From the NCBI GenBank assembly GCA_002309305.1, contig DBWR01000024.1:261-39526 (forward strand): 39,266 nt of DNA, given 5' to 3'. The notes under the pieces were generated by a model, which was not told the DNA's origin, searched no databases, and saw nothing but the letters and a program-made list of their open reading frames with translations. Position numbers and translations under genes: made by a program. The DNA comes from Treponema sp. UBA1233 (GTDB taxonomy: Bacteria; Spirochaetota; Spirochaetia; Treponematales; Treponemataceae). Below are positions 1 through 7,039 of the stretch, piece after piece (position 1 is the first letter of the stretch; each line of letters begins with the position of its first letter).

Positions 1-1050
1 CCGCATCTGAACTGGAGCAAGCCCATTCCATGGAAAAAGCCTAATGAGGACCAGCAGAGAGCCATTGAAAGCCTGTTCTACCGTCATCCCATCACGGGAG
101 AGAAGATGCTGGACGTAAAGCAGCTCAACTACCGTTACGAACTGTTTGACTACACACAGGCCGCACTGCGCAAGAACCAGCTTGATCCCAACGACAGATT
201 CCGCAACACTGATCAGGAGGCATCCGTAGAGAAGGTTATGATATCCAAGGATACCGCATACATTGATGATAACGGAAACATTGTACGCAAGACCATCAAC
301 CGTGAGTTGAGCAGCCTCTATGATTTTGTAAATACCTACATAGTCAACATTTTCCCGGACACGACATGCTGGGTGAATGATTTCCCCAATGCAAACAACG
401 AGACCTATATGCGTCTCTACTTCAACCATCCCAACTATAACGACTACCCGGTAGTAGGTGTAAGTTGGGAGCAGGCAAACGCATTCTGCGCATGGCGTAC
501 GGAGTTCCTGCTGGCCGGTCTGGGTGCCCAGGCCAAATACGTGCAGCGTTACCGCCTTCCGACAGAGGCTGAATGGGAGTTTGCCGCAAGGGGAGGAGAC
601 CCCTCAAAACCGGACTGGAACTACCTGTTCAGCGGACACGCAACTGCTGATGGCGTTTCTTATTCCAATACAAAGAATTCCGGCATGGACAGCGTGGGCT
701 GGTACTGGTACAACACAGGAAACAATGGTGTTACAGGCGATTCTACCCCTACAAGCGAAACCCAGGGCTATGGAACACACGAAATTGGAAAGAAGGAACA
801 CAACCTGCTGGGAATATACGACATGAGCGGAAACGTATGGGAATGGTGCTATGACAGGTACGCAGATTCAGTCGGAACCGGAAATCTAACAGACCCATCC
901 GGGCCCTCTTCGGGTTACACGCGCGTCCTACGCGGCGGTAGCTGGCTCAGCGGAGCGGAAGGCTGCTCGGTCTGCATCCGGGGCAACGGCGACCCGGACG
1001 GCCGCTGCGAAGACTTGGGTTTCCGCCTTGTGCGTTCCAGGTCTGAATAA
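1..1050 (+). CDS. GldK-like / SUMF1-fold protein with variable C-terminus (5' end outside window)
   Basis: The reading frame is open from base 1, so the gene starts upstream; the ATG at 106 is internal. The first ~180 visible residues, including YIVNIFPDTTCWVNDFPNA and VVGVSWEQANAFCAWRT, closely recall GldK/PorK, a lipoprotein ring component of the Bacteroidota type IX secretion system. From YRLPTEAEWEFAARGG onward the protein is instead an ordinary SUMF1/formylglycine-enzyme-like domain (MSGNVWEWCYD, then RGGSW and LGFRLV), the C-type-lectin fold. The first of the two cysteines of true formylglycine-generating enzymes is a serine here, so catalysis is unlikely. The last ~30 codons are GC-rich and mostly NNC, unlike the rest. 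I infer a surface or ligand-binding protein diversified by a retroelement. The family call is firm; the GldK assignment is by recognition only. Confidence 0.8.
   Translation, partial: PHLNWSKPIPWKKPNEDQQRAIESLFYRHPITGEKMLDVKQLNYRYELFDYTQAALRKNQLDPNDRFRNTDQEASVEKVMISKDTAYIDDNGNIVRKTINRELSSLYDFVNTYIVNIFPDTTCWVNDFPNANNETYMRLYFNHPNYNDYPVVGVSWEQANAFCAWRTEFLLAGLGAQAKYVQRYRLPTEAEWEFAARGGDPSKPDWNYLFSGHATADGVSYSNTKNSGMDSVGWYWYNTGNNGVTGDSTPTSETQGYGTHEIGKKEHNLLGIYDMSGNVWEWCYDRYADSVGTGNLTDPSGPSSGYTRVLRGGSWLSGAEGCSVCIRGNGDPDGRCEDLGFRLVRSRSE
946..1017 (+). other. DGR-type variable region at the 3' end of the first SUMF1-fold gene
   Basis: Between the codons for RGGSW and LGFR, 16 of 24 codons end in C (CTC, AGC, GGC, TGC, ATC, GAC and so on), and the changes fall at first and second positions. 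This is what results when AAC codons of a template repeat are mutated at adenines. DGR variable regions typically occupy this place in C-type-lectin-fold proteins, as in TvpA of Treponema denticola. No template repeat or reverse transcriptase is visible in the window, so the mechanism is inferred. Confidence 0.6.
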
Positions 1051-1059
1051 AAGAATAAT

Positions 1060-1106
1060 ACGCTCCGTTTAAAGAGACCGCAAAGGCGGTCGATAAAACG
1101 GAGCGT
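1060..1106. repeat. nested inverted repeat just after the variable region
   Basis: An outer 11-bp arm (1060-1070 with 1096-1106, core CGCTCCGTTT) encloses an inner GC-rich hairpin, GACCGC-AAAG-GCGGTC, at 1076-1091, which has a 6-bp stem and a 4-nt loop. No T-run follows, so it is a poor intrinsic terminator. Short GC hairpins with 4-nt loops downstream of the variable region are part of target recognition in characterised DGRs; a role here is inferred from position. Confidence 0.5.
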
Positions 1107-1193
1107 TTAAAAAGGGAAGCGGCCGAAAATACAGGTTAGACCGGGCCTTATTCAGTATATTCTCACAGTATAATCCGTTTATTCAACAAAGAG

Positions 1194-1214
1194 ATTCCGG
1201 GTCAAGCCCGGAAT
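1194..1214. repeat. short palindromic dispersed repeat
   Basis: ATTCCGGG-TCAAG-CCCGGAAT is a perfect 8-bp-arm palindrome in non-coding DNA. A degenerate copy lies at 3371-3391 in the next long intergenic gap and keeps the ATTCCGGGTCA half. I read it as a dispersed intergenic repeat rather than a terminator, because no T-run follows. Confidence 0.5.
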
Positions 1215-1265
1215 GACCAACCAGCCAGACACCCCAAATTTAAAGAGATTTCGTTTTCTTGAGTT

Positions 1266-2123
1266 TTATATTGTTACCTTACTGAGTTCTTCAAGAACTA
1301 ATTCCAATGGAGCATTCATATCTTTGGCTGCAGCTTCAGGATTAACATTATACTTTTTCACAAGAGTCACTGCTGCATCGACAGCCTTTTGTAGGGTACC
1401 CTGTGAGATGCCCAACTCGATACCTTCCTGCCTTGCCCTTTTGGTTATGTCCCTGTCATGTAAATTCATGGCTAAGTAATCACTCCTGAATTTCTCATTC
1501 TCTTTTAGTTTGTCAACAATTGCTGAAAGACGGTTAGCGAAATCGTCCTTACCACATTCATTTGTGTAGATGAAACGGAGAAGAGCCCGTATACGCTCGT
1601 CTTTTACCTTATCATATACACTTGCATTATAAAACACTTTTATGGTTTTGTCATTTAAATTTACCCTAGAATCCTCATGACACATGTTGCTGAATGTGTA
1701 ACAGGGTAGCCCATAAGGATTGTCGTTTTCATCTTTAAATGGGTCATGTTTGCAGATGAACAGGATGTAGCAGTCCTTGAGCTCTGAATAATCCTGTCCT
1801 TTCATGAGGCTGTCGATATCCACCATGCTGTTGTAGTAGCGGGTACGTTTTCCAGGTTCTTCCAGCGGGTAGGATTGCAGCTCAACGTCTATGACTTTGT
1901 CCGCATCCCTGAGATAAACGTCCAGCCTTACACCTTTTGTTGAATAGAATGGTGCAATGGTCTTTTCCAGTTCAGGATATTCCACATGATCAACCTTGAT
2001 GTGCAGAAGGCGCTCAACAAGCTCAGCAGAGATTTCAGGGTCACGCAATACCGCCTGAAACATTCCGTCGTCAGAGAATGTCAGCCTATCAATCTTTTTC
2101 AGAAGATCCTCATACTTTTCCAT
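1266..2123 (-). CDS. Rpn-family PD-(D/E)XK nuclease / putative transposase
   Basis: The 285-residue protein resembles the Rpn (recombination-promoting nuclease, PDDEXK_2) family, DNA endonucleases tied to RecA-independent recombination and often present in many copies. The nuclease core is visible as GVRLDVYLRDADKVIDVELQ, with the Asp and the Glu-x-Gln of the PD-(D/E)XK site, preceded by the usual N-terminal FSDDGMFQAVLRDPE stretch. The C-terminus has the common tail with ARQEGIELGISQG. I placed the start at 2123 rather than an in-frame ATG 16 codons upstream, because AAGGAG lies 5 nt before it. It stands alone on the minus strand between the two SUMF1-fold genes. Mobility is not shown: no inverted repeats or target duplication were seen. 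Confidence 0.8.
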   Translation of the reverse strand: MEKYEDLLKKIDRLTFSDDGMFQAVLRDPEISAELVERLLHIKVDHVEYPELEKTIAPFYSTKGVRLDVYLRDADKVIDVELQSYPLEEPGKRTRYYNSMVDIDSLMKGQDYSELKDCYILFICKHDPFKDENDNPYGLPCYTFSNMCHEDSRVNLNDKTIKVFYNASVYDKVKDERIRALLRFIYTNECGKDDFANRLSAIVDKLKENEKFRSDYLAMNLHDRDITKRARQEGIELGISQGTLQKAVDAAVTLVKKYNVNPEAAAKDMNAPLELVLEELSKVTI

Positions 2124-2330
2124 AAAAACTCCTTTTAATAATTCTTTTGTGGCAACCGTAAACTGAAACATGGATTAAGCGCTTACAACTTTCATCTTTC
2201 AGTTTTCAACTTACAACTTTCCACTACTATATAATTAGTATCAGACCCCCATGTTTTTTAACAAAAATTTGAGAAGAATTTTGAAAAAAGTGAAAATTTT
2301 ATTCTCGTGGAGGCTAATGACTGTGACATA

Positions 2331-2359
2331 TTGACTTGAGTATTTTTATCTATGATAAT
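2331..2359 (+). promoter_or_regulatory. sigma-70-type promoter for the second SUMF1-fold lipoprotein
   Basis: TTGACT (2331-2336), a 17-bp spacer and GATAAT (2354-2359) precede the ATG at 2389 by about 30 nt, with a GGGG ribosome binding site in between. The gene therefore appears independently transcribed. Confidence 0.55.
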
Positions 2360-2388
2360 GTTGGAAAAAATAAAAAAGGGGAATTGTT

Positions 2389-3255
2389 ATGAAGAAAGTT
2401 TTACTAGGTTTAATACCAATTCTGTTATTTACAGGCTGCCTTCTTACAAAGAATGAAAAAGGAGAAGTTCTGGCGGATGGCCTGATTGAGGGAAAATATA
2501 CAGGTTCCTTTGTCTTTGTACAGGGCGGCACATTCCCCATGGGAAGTTCCTCCGGAGAAAGTGATGAGAAGCCTGTACACAACGTAACGGTATCCAGTTT
2601 CTACATAGGAAAGACAGAGGTAACACAGGCCCAGTGGAAGGCCGTAATGGGAAACAATCCCAGTGCTTTTAAGGGCGACAATCGTCCTGTAGAGAATGTA
2701 TCATGGTATGACGCCATAGTCTTCTGCAACAAGCTGAGCATGATGGATGGAAGGACTCCAGCATACAGCGTAAACGGTAAGACAGACCCTGACACATGGG
2801 GCTACATAAGAGAAACCGTTACAATGAACGCAGACGCAAGCGGCTATAGGCTTCCGACCGAGGCAGAATGGGAATATGCGGCTTGTGGAGGAAACAAGCG
2901 TAAGGGCTACAAATACTCAGGAAGCGACAATCTGGGCACAGTTGCTTGGTATGATGATAACAGCGGTTATGAGACACATAACGTGGCAACAAAAGCCCCG
3001 AATGAGCTTGGCCTGTACGACATGAGCGGAAACGTATGGGAATGGTGCTGGGACTGGTATGACTCCAGCTATTACAGCAAGAGCCCTGCAAGTAATCCCT
3101 CTGGCGCTTCTTCCGGCTCTTGCCGTGTCTTTCGTGGCGGTTGCTACAACGACGACAGCTTCTGTCGCGTCGCCTACCGGGACAACGACTTCCCGGACGG
3201 CGGGGGCAGCTACTTAGGCTTCCGTGTTGTGTGCCCCGCTTTGTCCTTAAAATAA
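2389..3255 (+). CDS. SUMF1/C-type-lectin-fold lipoprotein with variable C-terminus
   Basis: The 288-residue protein begins with a lipoprotein signal peptide ending FTGC (Cys17), so it is probably membrane-anchored. Residues from about 43 (FVQGGTFPMGSS) to the end are a full SUMF1/FGE-like domain: ASSFYIGKTEVT-type strand, NPSAFKGDNRPVENVSW, YRLPTEAEWEYAA, MSGNVWEWCWDWYD and LGFRVV. The domain is common in treponemes as a binding scaffold. The cysteine pair of real formylglycine-generating enzymes is not conserved. The last ~30 residues are encoded by GC-rich, NNC-biased codons, as in the gene 1.3 kb upstream, and the RGGSW motif is altered to RGGCY. I infer a DGR target displaying a variable ligand-binding face at the cell surface. 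Confidence 0.85.
   Translation: MKKVLLGLIPILLFTGCLLTKNEKGEVLADGLIEGKYTGSFVFVQGGTFPMGSSSGESDEKPVHNVTVSSFYIGKTEVTQAQWKAVMGNNPSAFKGDNRPVENVSWYDAIVFCNKLSMMDGRTPAYSVNGKTDPDTWGYIRETVTMNADASGYRLPTEAEWEYAACGGNKRKGYKYSGSDNLGTVAWYDDNSGYETHNVATKAPNELGLYDMSGNVWEWCWDWYDSSYYSKSPASNPSGASSGSCRVFRGGCYNDDSFCRVAYRDNDFPDGGGSYLGFRVVCPALSLK
3142..3213 (+). other. DGR-type variable region at the 3' end of the second SUMF1-fold gene
   Basis: Twenty of 24 codons between RGG and LGFR end in C (TGC, TAC, AAC, GAC, AGC, TTC, GGC and others), so the residues are mainly Cys, Tyr, Asn, Asp, Ser, Phe and Gly. These are products expected from mutating the adenines of AAC. The bias starts and stops abruptly at the conserved flanks. 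As for 946-1017, the template and reverse transcriptase would have to lie elsewhere. Confidence 0.6.
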
Positions 3256-3583
3256 TTAAGAATGCATAATTCATAATGCATAATTTGGAATGGCATTTGA
3301 CATCCCGGACTTATGCCGTCAGAAGACAGGTGATCCGGGATCCCCCGCTGGCATGACAGGACAGAGAGAGATTCCGGGTCAGGCTCAGAATGACACAATC
3401 ATCACATATGCAATGACCCATTCGCAAGATACAAAGCCAAGCAGCATGAGAAAACACCAATTACGCATTGCGAATTACGAATTACGAATTACGAATTAAG
3501 AATTAAGAATTATGAATTATGAATTATGAATTATGAATTATGAATTCTAATGCCCTGCCTTTCTTTTTCCGAATATGTAGAGT
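3256..3583. other. 328-bp gap with palindromic repeats and a heptamer array
   Basis: No gene is supported. It holds an AATGCATAATTCATAATGCATAA-like palindromic stretch near 3263-3285, a degenerate copy (3371-3391) of the 1194-1214 palindrome, another palindromic piece around TGATCCGGGATC (3333-3344), and the heptamer array described separately. Confidence 0.5.
3472..3548 (+). repeat. heptamer tandem repeat (GAATTAY)n
   Basis: Eleven consecutive 7-bp units run as GAATTAC x3, GAATTAA x2, GAATTAT x5 and GAATTCT. The same unit forms arrays at 27150-27202, 27460-27508 and 32253-32329. The array ends 36 bp before the start of the LysM gene. Confidence 0.85.
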
Positions 3584-4486
3584 ATGGGAACTTGTTTTTT
3601 TGGTGGAAGAATTAATAAATATTTCACAATGTCTCTTTTGGCTTTAACATTGGCTTTTTCCAATTTGGGAGGAACTTTGTGGGCTGTGTCGGCTCAGTCG
3701 GGTTCCATAGTCCATGTTGTGGAAAAAGGGGAGACCCTTTACGGAATCAGCAGAAAATATGGTGTTTCTGTGGACCAGATTAGTGCTGCAAACGGCATGG
3801 GAAAGGAATCCATGATCAAGGTGGGGCAGAAGCTTACCATTCCGTCTAAAAGCAGCTCTTCATCAGGCGGTTCAAGTTCAGCTGGACAGGCAAAAACAAC
3901 CACTCCAAAGGAATATACGGTTCAAAAGGGCGATACTTTTTACAGGATTGCCAAAGACAACGGAATAAGCGTGGATGCACTGCTTTCATACAACAAGCTC
4001 AAGGAAGGCTCTGTCCTCAAGGTGGGGCAGGTGCTCAAAATCCCTCCGGAAGAAAAGGTTTCCCAGACTCCGGAAATCATGACCATAAGTTATGAGGATC
4101 CCCGCACATACAGCGACAAAAAGGGTGATTCCTCCCTCCAGTGGCCGGTCAAAAAACCGACGGTCACATATATGGCGGGTAAAGTCGGCGGTGTCCAGCT
4201 CAGTGCCGGCCGCAACGAATCGGTTACCGTCATCCACGAGGGAACCGTAATGTTTACCGGAACTTACCGCGGTTACGGTCAGGTGGTGCTTGTGGTGTCA
4301 AAGACCGGCTACATGTATGTCTATGCGGGACTCGCAACAATAAAGGTCCAGAAAGGGGACGTGGTCAAGTTCGGAGACAGCATAGGTACGGCCGGAACTG
4401 ACTCAATAACGGGTTCAAGCCAGATATGCCTGATTGTATACCAGAAAAACAGTCCTATTGACCCCGCAAAAGCACCCCGCGGATAA
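3584..4486 (+). CDS. LysM-LysM-degenerate M23 (LytM) cell wall protein
   Basis: This 300-residue exported protein has two peptidoglycan-binding LysM domains (about residues 43-87 and 111-154), separated by a Ser/Gly-rich linker, and a C-terminal LytM/M23 fold (about 195-285). The zinc ligands expected in M23 endopeptidases are absent: the YAHL position reads YAGL and the final HFE-type strand reads CLIVY. It is therefore likely an EnvC/NlpD-like non-catalytic activator or a binding protein. A stop codon lies two codons before ATG 3584, so the start is there or at ATG 3629, which gives a neater signal peptide (MSLLALTLAFSN). A weak sigma-28-like pattern (TAAT at 3548, TCCGAATA at 3568) would favour the later start. 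It lies directly upstream of the flagellar sheath genes, hinting at a role in periplasmic flagella or cell wall remodelling. Confidence 0.8.
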   Translation: MGTCFFGGRINKYFTMSLLALTLAFSNLGGTLWAVSAQSGSIVHVVEKGETLYGISRKYGVSVDQISAANGMGKESMIKVGQKLTIPSKSSSSSGGSSSAGQAKTTTPKEYTVQKGDTFYRIAKDNGISVDALLSYNKLKEGSVLKVGQVLKIPPEEKVSQTPEIMTISYEDPRTYSDKKGDSSLQWPVKKPTVTYMAGKVGGVQLSAGRNESVTVIHEGTVMFTGTYRGYGQVVLVVSKTGYMYVYAGLATIKVQKGDVVKFGDSIGTAGTDSITGSSQICLIVYQKNSPIDPAKAPRG

Positions 4487-4619
4487 AAAAAAATTCGATT
4501 CGGCGCTTTAAATAGTTTGACAAACAAGCCTCATGGAAATATAATGTAAGAATGGCATGTGTGGTTCATCCGGACATGTTAAGGCAAAAATGTCTTGCTT
4601 TCTGTACGTTTTTTACTAC

Positions 4620-4647
4620 TAAAGTTTTGGTGTTTTTCTGCCGATAA
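4620..4647 (+). promoter_or_regulatory. sigma-28 (FliA)-type flagellar promoter
   Basis: TAAAGTTT at 4620-4627 and a perfect GCCGATAA at 4640-4647 match the flagellar sigma-28 consensus, with a 12-bp spacer where 11 is usual. It sits 61 bp before the first flaA start codon, and no gene lies between them. Confidence 0.75.
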
Positions 4648-4707
4648 TCAAATAAATAGTTTCCGTGTACTATAAAACTAGGAAATTTACAATTCAAGGA
4701 GAATTGA

Positions 4708-5415
4708 ATGAAAAAGGGCGTAGTCATTTTAGGAAGCCTTATTCTTGCACTTGCATTCTGCTTGCCTGCAGTTGCTCAGCCAAGTGCAAAGGCTGTAGAG
4801 ACAATTGTTATCGATAACTTCGATACACCAGATGAGATGGATTGGACGTGGGGAGTCCAGGGCAGCCGCTTTGTTGCTGACGGATATCCTATTATCAAGT
4901 CATTTGAGGGAATCCCTAATTCTCTCCGTCCTTATCACAAAGATACCGACCCGACTGCTCAAGTTCTTGGTGCAAAGGTTGCTTTTGACCGCAAGGGCGA
5001 GAACTGGTTTGAAGTCTTCCCACAGGGTGGAGAAGGAGAGGTCCAGGAGATTCCGTTTGTTGGAACCGTAACACAGATTGATTTCTGGGTATGGGGTGCA
5101 AACTACAACTACCGTCTTGAAGTGTTGATTCGCGACGCAGACGGCCGTGTTCATGTTCTTCCAGCCGGAAACCTTATGTTCCAGGGATGGAGAAACATCG
5201 TAATCAATGTTCCAACCTACATCCGCCAGCATTCACGCTTGCGTTCAGGACGTCCAAACCTTACTTTTGTTGGATTCAGGATTCGTACTGATGCCAACGA
5301 AGCAGTTGATGATTATGTAATTTATTTCGATCAGCTCAAGTATACCACAAATACCCTTTCAAACGTATATGATGGTTATGACTTGAAAGATGCTGACTTC
5401 GGTGACAAAAACTAA
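4708..5415 (+). CDS. flaA: flagellar filament outer layer (sheath) protein, FlaA family
   Basis: The 235-residue protein has a signal peptide cleaved after AVA (about residue 23) and the FlaA fold: VIDNFDTP at the N-terminus, WFEVFP, VSVWVWG-like strand IDFWVWGANYNYRLEVLIRD, and VGFRIRTD near the end. FlaA proteins coat the FlaB core of spirochaete periplasmic flagella and affect filament stiffness. The start is supported by AAGGAG 7 nt upstream. It is the first gene of a two-gene unit with the next FlaA (20-nt gap), behind a sigma-28-type promoter. It resembles the shorter FlaA paralogues (~235-240 residues) rather than the ~350-residue form. Confidence 0.9.
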   Translation: MKKGVVILGSLILALAFCLPAVAQPSAKAVETIVIDNFDTPDEMDWTWGVQGSRFVADGYPIIKSFEGIPNSLRPYHKDTDPTAQVLGAKVAFDRKGENWFEVFPQGGEGEVQEIPFVGTVTQIDFWVWGANYNYRLEVLIRDADGRVHVLPAGNLMFQGWRNIVINVPTYIRQHSRLRSGRPNLTFVGFRIRTDANEAVDDYVIYFDQLKYTTNTLSNVYDGYDLKDADFGDKN

Positions 5416-5434
5416 GTAAGAGAGGCGGTACAAT

Positions 5435-6151
5435 ATGAAAAAACTATATGTAGCTATAATGGCAGTGGCAATGGTTGCTGCCGGTGCATTTGCCCAGAGC
5501 ATTTCAGATCCTGATGCTTCTAAAATCGGAAATGACAGTGCTCGCCAGGCACTTCGTGAAGTAAGTGTAGAACGTTTTGAACGTGAAGGTTCATGGACTG
5601 TTCACATTTCTCCAGACTACGGTGTAATTTCTGCCCGCTTGTTTGAAGGAAGCCCAGCTGCCAAAGAGCCGTTGGATGACCCACAGAGCCAGGAAACTGA
5701 AGATACTCAGGTACTCGGTGTAAAGACAGAATTCTTCCGCCGCGGTGTAAACTCATTCTACATCACAGCTTCCCGCCCGATTCCGATTGAAGGAATTACA
5801 AAGACAGTATCCGTATGGGTTTGTGGACGCAACATGCAGCACAACCTGTGGCTTTTGGTCCAGGACTATAACGGAAACAACTTTGAGATCTGGATGGGTG
5901 ACCTCGAGTTCTCTGGTTGGAAAAAGATGACTTGTGCAATTCCTCCGACTCCGGATGGAGTTCACGGTATCATTCAGTCAAGCGTATACTATGGCAACAA
6001 GCCTGGTCTTCGCATCGTGGGATTCCGTGTAGACTGCAACCCGATGGAAGCACGCGGTTCATACTATGTATACTTTGATGACATTCGTGCGGTTACCGAC
6101 CTCTATGACGTAGAGAACAGGGATCCGGATGATATGGAAGATTCATGGTGA
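5435..6151 (+). CDS. flaA: flagellar filament outer layer (sheath) protein, second FlaA family member
   Basis: The 238-residue protein has a clear signal peptide ending AFA|Q (about residue 20), then FlaA features in the same order as its upstream neighbour: an RFEREGSW start, GVNSFYITA, VSVWVCGRNMQHNLWLLVQD, FSGWKKMTC and IVGFRVDCN. The two are diverged paralogues, probably both exported to the periplasm and placed on the filament surface. GAGAGG precedes the start by about 9 nt. Transcription likely comes from the sigma-28-type promoter at 4620 and ends at the hairpin at 6180. Confidence 0.9.
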   Translation: MKKLYVAIMAVAMVAAGAFAQSISDPDASKIGNDSARQALREVSVERFEREGSWTVHISPDYGVISARLFEGSPAAKEPLDDPQSQETEDTQVLGVKTEFFRRGVNSFYITASRPIPIEGITKTVSVWVCGRNMQHNLWLLVQDYNGNNFEIWMGDLEFSGWKKMTCAIPPTPDGVHGIIQSSVYYGNKPGLRIVGFRVDCNPMEARGSYYVYFDDIRAVTDLYDVENRDPDDMEDSW

Positions 6152-6177
6152 TGAGCCACTAATGTATTAACCTTGAA

Positions 6178-6927
6178 TTAACTCCGTGGTTTTTGCCGCG
6201 GAGTTTTTTTTGTCCCTGCAATTGAATAAGTGTTGAACCTTCCGTCCTTGCCAAGATATTCCACCAGTCCCATGTGCGTGTAAACCCAGAGCATGAGTCT
6301 TGCATCGTCTTTTTTTACCTTTGCGTCACGACAAAGACCCTCGTAAAAGTCAGAAAACAAAAATACTTCGGGGAGATTTTTTGGGAAGAGTTTCATGTAT
6401 GACTTTTTTCCATGGAAAACGTGCTTTTGGACTATCTCATCAAGTCTCTTGTCCTTTTTCTGCCATTTCTTGGGAAACCGCCGCCTTCCGTTTCTGGATT
6501 GAACCGGCTCCGGGCTATTAATCCTTTCTTCAATCACGCTTACTTCCAGTACTTCAAGCGTAAAATTCCTGTCAAGAAGAATCGGGCATAGTGATGTCAG
6601 TTCCCTGAAGATGCTGTAGACATTCAGTTTCTTGGGGCTTTTACGGCTGGAAACCTTTGTGCCGTCCGCGTCAAAAGTCTTTATCGTCTTTGTGGTTGCG
6701 AGAGGATAGACCACAGTTACCTTTCTTTTTTCTGATATATATGACATGCATTTGGAAAGCAGATGTGAAAGGCTTCCTGTCTGTATTTCAATTACGTTTC
6801 CTTCTTTTGTCAGTACGTCTGCTATGTATTTCCCGGCCTTTGCCTCCACAATGCTTCCTTCATTTTCAATTGAATACAGGGTTTTGAGGCTCTTGTGAAG
6901 GTGTGTTTCATTCAGGGTATTGATCAT
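6178..6927 (-). CDS. uncharacterised protein with possible PD-(D/E)XK motif
   Basis: I do not recognise this 249-residue protein as a named family. Its N-terminus has E28, then D37 in YIADVL and E47-x-Q49 in NVIEIQTG, a spacing that resembles the active site of PD-(D/E)XK nucleases. The middle (about 90-175) is basic and Lys/Arg-rich, and the C-terminus (LFSDFYEGLCRDAKVKKDDARLMLWVYTHMGLVE) looks like a small winged-helix domain. Together these suggest DNA or RNA binding. It is divergent from mraZ and convergent with flaA; the flaA terminator is encoded by its final codons. The nuclease idea is inference from one motif. Confidence 0.6.
   Translation of the reverse strand: MINTLNETHLHKSLKTLYSIENEGSIVEAKAGKYIADVLTKEGNVIEIQTGSLSHLLSKCMSYISEKRKVTVVYPLATTKTIKTFDADGTKVSSRKSPKKLNVYSIFRELTSLCPILLDRNFTLEVLEVSVIEERINSPEPVQSRNGRRRFPKKWQKKDKRLDEIVQKHVFHGKKSYMKLFPKNLPEVFLFSDFYEGLCRDAKVKKDDARLMLWVYTHMGLVEYLGKDGRFNTYSIAGTKKTPRQKPRS
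6180..6211 (+). terminator. intrinsic terminator of the flaA operon, inside the convergent gene
   Basis: A 10-bp stem (6180-6189 with 6196-6205, one G-T pair), a 6-nt loop and a run of eight Ts (6204-6211) follow the second flaA stop by 28 nt. The hairpin lies within the last codons of the convergent minus-strand gene, whose stop is at 6178. Confidence 0.8.
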
Positions 6928-7001
6928 AATTTAACTATACACTTTTAGAGTTAAAAAATCAATAAGTTAAAAAATTTTTTTATTATCGGTAAATTTTTTT
7001 A

Positions 7002-7029
7002 TTGACTTTATCCAAAAAAGGGCTAAAAT
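7002..7029 (+). promoter_or_regulatory. sigma-70-type promoter of the division cluster
   Basis: TTGACT (7002-7007), a 16-bp spacer and TAAAAT (7024-7029) predict transcription starting near 7036, immediately before the MraZ box array. Confidence 0.6.
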
Positions 7030-7039
7030 GGTAGGTAAG

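Noticed and set aside
1060..1106. Rho-independent terminator
   Set aside because: The stem is strong but is followed by TTTAAAAAGGG rather than a T-run, so I describe it as a hairpin of other possible role.
1266..2123. Insertion sequence built on the Rpn-type gene
   Set aside because: No terminal inverted repeats or target-site duplication were visible around it, so only the gene is reported.
3210..3398. Open frames on the minus strand over the variable region and the repeats after it
   Set aside because: They come from GC-rich antisense of the variable region and from repeats; no ribosome binding site or family resemblance.
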